NCBI GenBank assembly: GCA_002067065.1
Contig: MVPY01000057.1
Coordinates: 1-8,953 of the forward strand
DNA: 8,953 nucleotides
Direction: 5' to 3'
DNA from: Methanobacterium sp. PtaB.Bin024
GTDB taxonomy: Archaea > Methanobacteriota > Methanobacteria > Methanobacteriales > Methanobacteriaceae
Positions 6,482 to 8,953 of this stretch are shown here, one piece after another. Under the pieces are notes generated by a model, which saw only the letters and a program-made list of their open reading frames with translations, was not told where the DNA came from and did not search any database. Made by a program: the position numbers and the translations under genes. Within the stretch, counting starts at the first letter, position 1. Each line of letters opens with the position of its first letter.

Positions 6482-6616
6482 AATTACTTTAAGTACACTT
6501 CTTATATTAGTGTATTTATTTACATCAATTACTTTAAGTACACTTTTCATATAAGTGTATTTATTTACATCAATTACTTTATGTACACACATTATATTAG
6601 TGTATTTATTTACACC
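6482..6616 (-). repeat. Three 45-bp tandem repeats, likely promoter/operator of the ATPase gene
   Basis: Three consecutive 45-bp units (6482-6526, 6527-6571, 6572-6616) begin with AATTACTTTAAGTACAC or a one-base variant and end with GTGTATTTATTTACA plus two or three bases. A partial fourth copy starts at 6617. In each unit TACAC and GTGTA form a dyad: TACACT/AGTGTA in the first, TACACTT/AAGTGTA in the second, shorter in the third. The dyads flank an AT core; in the first unit this reads TAATATAAG on the minus strand (6501-6509), a TATA box placed to start transcription about 11 bases before ATG 6468. The middle bases vary between units while the arms stay paired, as expected of repeated protein-binding sites. 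Open frames crossing it on both strands are by-products of the 45-bp (15-codon) period. Confidence 0.85.
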
Positions 6617-6785
6617 AGTTACTTGATATTCATGGAAAAAATGTTTCAATTTGCCTGGATGAAATGTTTCTTAGGAGACATCGAGAAGTTTTATGACATG
6701 GTGAAACCATAAGCTGAAACTCCTAATGAGTATAAAGTGCGTTGAAATTAACTATGAAAGTTAAAAGTGAATTAAATAAATAATT
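6617..6785. other. Intergenic DNA between the repeat array and the MNT remnant
   Basis: A short plus-strand frame ending at 6712 gives MFQFAWMKCFLGDIEKFYD and four more residues. It is continuous with an open frame through the repeats, has no ribosome-binding site and matches nothing I recognise, though its last helix is protein-like and could be a gene fragment. The rest is AT-rich with no further feature seen. Confidence 0.4.
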
Positions 6786-6929
6786 GATTGTCTCTATTCC
6801 CTAAATGTTTCAGCATGGTAAATTTATAGCTTTCAAGATATGAAAAAGTCTCGATTTAAAAGATTAATAAAACACGAACTGTTCCATATTTCAAAATCAA
6901 AAATAAAAATAAGGGTAAAAGAGCTTTAA
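6786..6929 (+). pseudogene. Decayed MNT nucleotidyltransferase gene, paralogue of the one at 4351
   Basis: The DNA from GAT 6786 aligns with the second half of the intact MNT gene. The translated pieces are DVSIP, a TAA (6801-6803 after allowing one extra T), MFQHGKFIAF, a one-base deletion at about 6835, then DMKKSRFKRL and a further 20 residues to TAA 6927-6929. The intact protein has DVSVPLLLQHGKHISAHDMEKSRFKRL in three short runs at residues 61-87, and the following residues still align without gaps (L-I-x5-x-I-S). The N-terminal half with GS and DxD is not recognisable, though VKSEL before it may match VTLDEL. At nucleotide level CAGCATGG and the SRFKRL codons are the clearest. It is a pseudogene with no possible activity. 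Confidence 0.7.
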
Positions 6930-7164
6930 ATTGTGAAATAATCCATATTTTAGAAGTCAAATTATAGTATTTTACGTAGCTTATTGTACGTATGTTATGA
7001 TGAATTTTTGATTCAAGTAGTTGTGTAAACTGATGGATTTCCTATTATTTTGTAAAATTCTTCTTTAAAGAGTTTTTTTTAGGTGTTATCCATTTTAAAA
7101 ATTTTTGGTGATATTCCTAATAATAGTTTCATAAAATACTATAATTAGGGGACAGCTTAAGATG
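6930..7164. other. AT-rich intergenic DNA without a gene
   Basis: No coding sequence is supported. Two copies of the palindrome TACGTA (6973-6978, 6987-6992) lie 14 bp apart, and an eight-T run at about 7073-7080 could terminate plus-strand transcripts. Confidence 0.4.
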
Positions 7165-7204
7165 TTTATATAATAAGTCGATTAATTAAATAAGTAAAGG
7201 GGAT
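7165..7204 (+). promoter_or_regulatory. Promoter and ribosome-binding site of the DUF6398/TPR gene
   Basis: TTTATATAA (7165-7173) is a strong archaeal TATA box. Transcription should begin near 7194, leaving a short leader with AGGGGAT (7198-7204) three bases before ATG 7208. Confidence 0.65.
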
Positions 7205-7207
7205 ATC

Positions 7208-8503
7208 ATGACTAGAGAAGAGATTAAAACTAAAGAAAAGCAGTTACTGATGATGGTGGGAGATTTTACTCGTGATAATATCAATGAGGAATACACTGAA
7301 CTTTGCAGGAACTTAGTTAAGAAGTTAGGAAGAAAGCATGATGTTCCTTTTAAACGGGGAAAACTTGAAATATGGGCCAGTGCGGTTGTATATGCAATAG
7401 GTCAGATAAATTTTTTGTTTGACAAATCCTTCGAGCCCTATTTAACTCCTGATGATATATGTAACTACTTCAACACCAAAAAATCCACAGTTTCAAGTAA
7501 AGCAAAAACCATAAGGGACATCTTGAAGTTAGAATACTATGATAAAGAGTTTTCCACAGGGAAGATGATTGAAAACAATCCTTTAAACAATTTTGTAATG
7601 ACAGAAGAAGGAATTATCGTACCTAAATCTATGTTATTTGAAGAAAAAAGCGTTTTAGATTTGTTAGAAGAACAAAATGGTTTAGATAAGGAAATTATAA
7701 AAGAAACGCTCGTCGAAGCTTTCTTACAGAAGAAAGAGAATATAGATGAAAAAAAAGTGGAGAACTTTATAAAGATACTTACAAGCCCTATTTCAGAGGA
7801 AGATGATGATACTTTAAAGGCTATTTTCAGTGTCTTAGATGATTTAGATCCTACTCCAGATGAGGAAGATGATATTGAGTTATTTGAAGATTATGTAATC
7901 GATGATGATAATCCCCTGGAAACCATTGAAGACTACCAGAGGGCCATTGATCTATTCCGCAGCACCAAGGGTGAGAAATACTTTGAAGAAAACAAGGGTT
8001 ATTTTTGGGGCATGCTTGAAAGTAGACCATTTATGATTCATCTATTGGAGCAGGCCATGTTACTATGGGATGCTGGACAAAGGGATAGGGCAGTCAGTCA
8101 ACTTCAGTACCTTTTAGAACTTAATCCCAATGATAATCAGGGAGTAAGATACATCCTTATGAACAGACTACTTGAATTAGACAGGCTGGATGAAGCCCAG
8201 GAATTATTTGATTTTTATGATGAAGAGTACTCTGCAGACTGGCTCTTTTCAAAGCTCTTGTTATCAATAAAAAGCAATCAAAACAAGGACATTATTGAAG
8301 AACTGTATGAAGAAGCAGTTGAGGAAAATGAATTCATTATCCCATTTTTAGTTGGAAAGAAGAAAATCCCCAAGGTATTACCCTCCTTTTACAGTCCCGG
8401 CGATGAAAATGAAGCAATTATCTACGTTGATCTGGCTCAGATGGCATGGAAAAATAATAAAAAAGCCATTAAAATGTTAAAAAAATTTAATAAAATAAAA
8501 TAA
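7208..8503 (+). CDS. DUF6398-like N-terminal domain plus C-terminal TPR-like repeats
   Basis: A 431-residue acidic, soluble protein. Residues about 30-110 match what I know as a DUF6398-type domain: WASAVVYAIGQINFLFD, then a helix-turn-helix-like stretch around LTPDDICNYFNTKKSTVSSK (79-98), recalling the TFIIB/cyclin-like helical fold. A spacer follows, with an acid-rich stretch at about 197-240. From about 262 onward the protein is all-helical and TPR-like: two repeats are visible, around HLLEQAMLLWDAGQRDRAVSQL (278-299) and RYILMNRLLELDRLDEAQELF (314-334), before a conserved segment with PSFYSPGDENEA. Proteins with this architecture occur in archaea and bacteria and have no assigned reaction; the combination suggests a protein-binding adaptor. 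The start is fixed by promoter and Shine-Dalgarno. No neighbour on the same strand is close enough to be an operon partner. Confidence 0.8.
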   Translation: MTREEIKTKEKQLLMMVGDFTRDNINEEYTELCRNLVKKLGRKHDVPFKRGKLEIWASAVVYAIGQINFLFDKSFEPYLTPDDICNYFNTKKSTVSSKAKTIRDILKLEYYDKEFSTGKMIENNPLNNFVMTEEGIIVPKSMLFEEKSVLDLLEEQNGLDKEIIKETLVEAFLQKKENIDEKKVENFIKILTSPISEEDDDTLKAIFSVLDDLDPTPDEEDDIELFEDYVIDDDNPLETIEDYQRAIDLFRSTKGEKYFEENKGYFWGMLESRPFMIHLLEQAMLLWDAGQRDRAVSQLQYLLELNPNDNQGVRYILMNRLLELDRLDEAQELFDFYDEEYSADWLFSKLLLSIKSNQNKDIIEELYEEAVEENEFIIPFLVGKKKIPKVLPSFYSPGDENEAIIYVDLAQMAWKNNKKAIKMLKKFNKIK

Positions 8504-8662
8504 TTCAAATGATGCATATAGCTTCAATTAGATATGTATGACCATCTAACTGTATACTTCTTCAAATTCGTTCTCCAACTATTATAAAGACTTCATTGGT
8601 TTTAAATGAAAAAATCCAAACATCTCATTTTCTCAAACATAACCCTATCCAATAAAACACGG

Positions 8663-8699
8663 TTTAGATGTTCATATCAATGTAAATTGATCATCTAAA
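8663..8699. repeat. Two-part stem-loop
   Basis: TTTAGATG (8663-8670) pairs with CATCTAAA (8692-8699). Inside, ATCAAT (8676-8681) pairs with ATTGAT (8686-8691) around a GTAA loop, with a five-base bulge on the left. Together this is a 14-bp interrupted stem in a 37-base element 160 bases after the DUF6398/TPR gene. It is not followed by a T-run. Confidence 0.55.
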
Positions 8700-8745
8700 G
8701 GTAAAAAGGTTAATTAAACCACTTGTTGATGAAATGGATTTTTAT

Positions 8746-8813
8746 AAAGATTGAATATTTCATGCAGAATCTTTTTTTAATGATGTTTATATTTGCATTG
8801 GATGCAAATTTTT
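8746..8813 (+). terminator. Two terminator-like hairpins with T-runs between convergent genes
   Basis: AAAGATT (8746-8752) pairs with AATCTTT (8768-8774) and merges into a seven-T run. Then ATTTGCAT (8791-8798) and ATGCAAAT (8802-8809) form a perfect 8-bp stem with a TGG loop, followed by a T-run. They lie between the ends of two convergent genes and could stop transcripts from either side. Confidence 0.5.
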
Positions 8814-8846
8814 AAAAAAAATAGATGGTCAATAAGGGCTTGAAAA

Positions 8847-8953
8847 CTAAGTGTTTCCATTTTTATCCAAATATTTCCGAGCCACTTCTTTATCAAAATC
8901 TGAAATATAATCTTTATCCTGGATTTGGCGATATTTTTTATATTCTTGGGAGG
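8847..8953 (-). CDS. C-terminal end of an unidentified protein (5' end outside window)
   Basis: The minus strand is open from the window edge to TAG at 8847, giving 34 visible residues (SQEYKKYRQIQDKDYISDF at the left, DKEVARKYLDKNGNT at the right). The composition is charged and helical and looks like real protein; another frame is also open but is an Ile/Lys-rich by-product. The family cannot be told from the tail. It converges on the DUF6398/TPR gene. Confidence 0.5.
   Translation of the reverse strand, partial: SQEYKKYRQIQDKDYISDFDKEVARKYLDKNGNT

Larger units (their letters stand above)
8539..8831. repeat. Segment bounded by a 10-bp inverted repeat TGACCATCTA
   Basis: TGACCATCTA (8539-8548) and its inverted copy TAGATGGTCA (8822-8831) enclose 293 bp without a gene. 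Inside are several smaller dyads sharing the CATCTA core. This could be a small non-autonomous element, but no target-site duplication is evident at the ends, so it may be coincidence. Confidence 0.3.

Noticed and set aside
6482..6616. CRISPR array
   Set aside because: The units are contiguous with no unique spacers, and there are no cas genes nearby.
6341..6712. Open frame on the plus strand through the 45-bp repeats (and a minus-strand one at 6416-6649)
   Set aside because: The frames exist because 45 is a multiple of three; the products are simple repeats rich in Tyr, Ile and Phe or Lys and Val, overlap the ATPase gene, and have no ribosome-binding site.

Overview
This window looks like a piece of a mesophilic methanogen chromosome of the Methanobacterium type. 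That is an inference from four things: AT-rich intergenic DNA, TATA-box promoters about 25 bp from predicted transcript starts, GGTGAT/GGAGG-type ribosome-binding sites, and archaeal protein families (wHTH-MNT fusion, archaeal AAA ATPase, archaeal VapBC and RelE). No rRNA, tRNA, CRISPR array or intact transposase gene was seen.

Layout. 1-1052 is the 3' part of a zinc-ribbon protein with a PH-like C-terminal domain. 1316-2291 is an intact MNT/HEPN toxin-antitoxin pair whose MNT antitoxin carries its own winged-helix DNA-binding domain. Running the other way, 2302-3345 holds a winged-helix regulator, a short antitoxin with its own promoter and Shine-Dalgarno, and a RelE-type toxin gene killed by an in-frame TAA. 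3480-4078 is an intact VapBC pair with an ATGA overlap. 4351-4695 is an MNT nucleotidyltransferase that appears to have lost its toxin: only traces resembling a HepT (DUF86) gene follow it. 4929-5219 (minus) is the N-terminal stub of a UvrD-family helicase, cut off at a tandem repeat and palindrome. 5272-6468 (minus) is an archaeal AAA/STAND-like ATPase preceded by three 45-bp tandem repeats, each placing a dyad around a TATA-like sequence. 6786-6929 is the decayed remnant of a second MNT gene, paralogous to the one at 4351. 7208-8503 is a DUF6398-like plus TPR-like protein. 8504-8846 is a hairpin-rich convergent 3' region, and the C-terminal end of a minus-strand gene runs off the right edge.

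Biological reading. This is an accessory island where toxin-antitoxin modules have accumulated and decayed. Two modules look functional (wHTH-MNT/HEPN and VapBC). In two others the antitoxin side is intact while the toxin is broken (RelE by a nonsense codon, the HepT-like gene by multiple lesions), which is the expected order of decay. The remaining helicase stub and the signalling-type ATPase suit a former defence or mobile region. No single undescribed system can be demonstrated. The best candidates for a closer look are the ATPase with its repeat-dyad promoter, and the orphan antitoxins.
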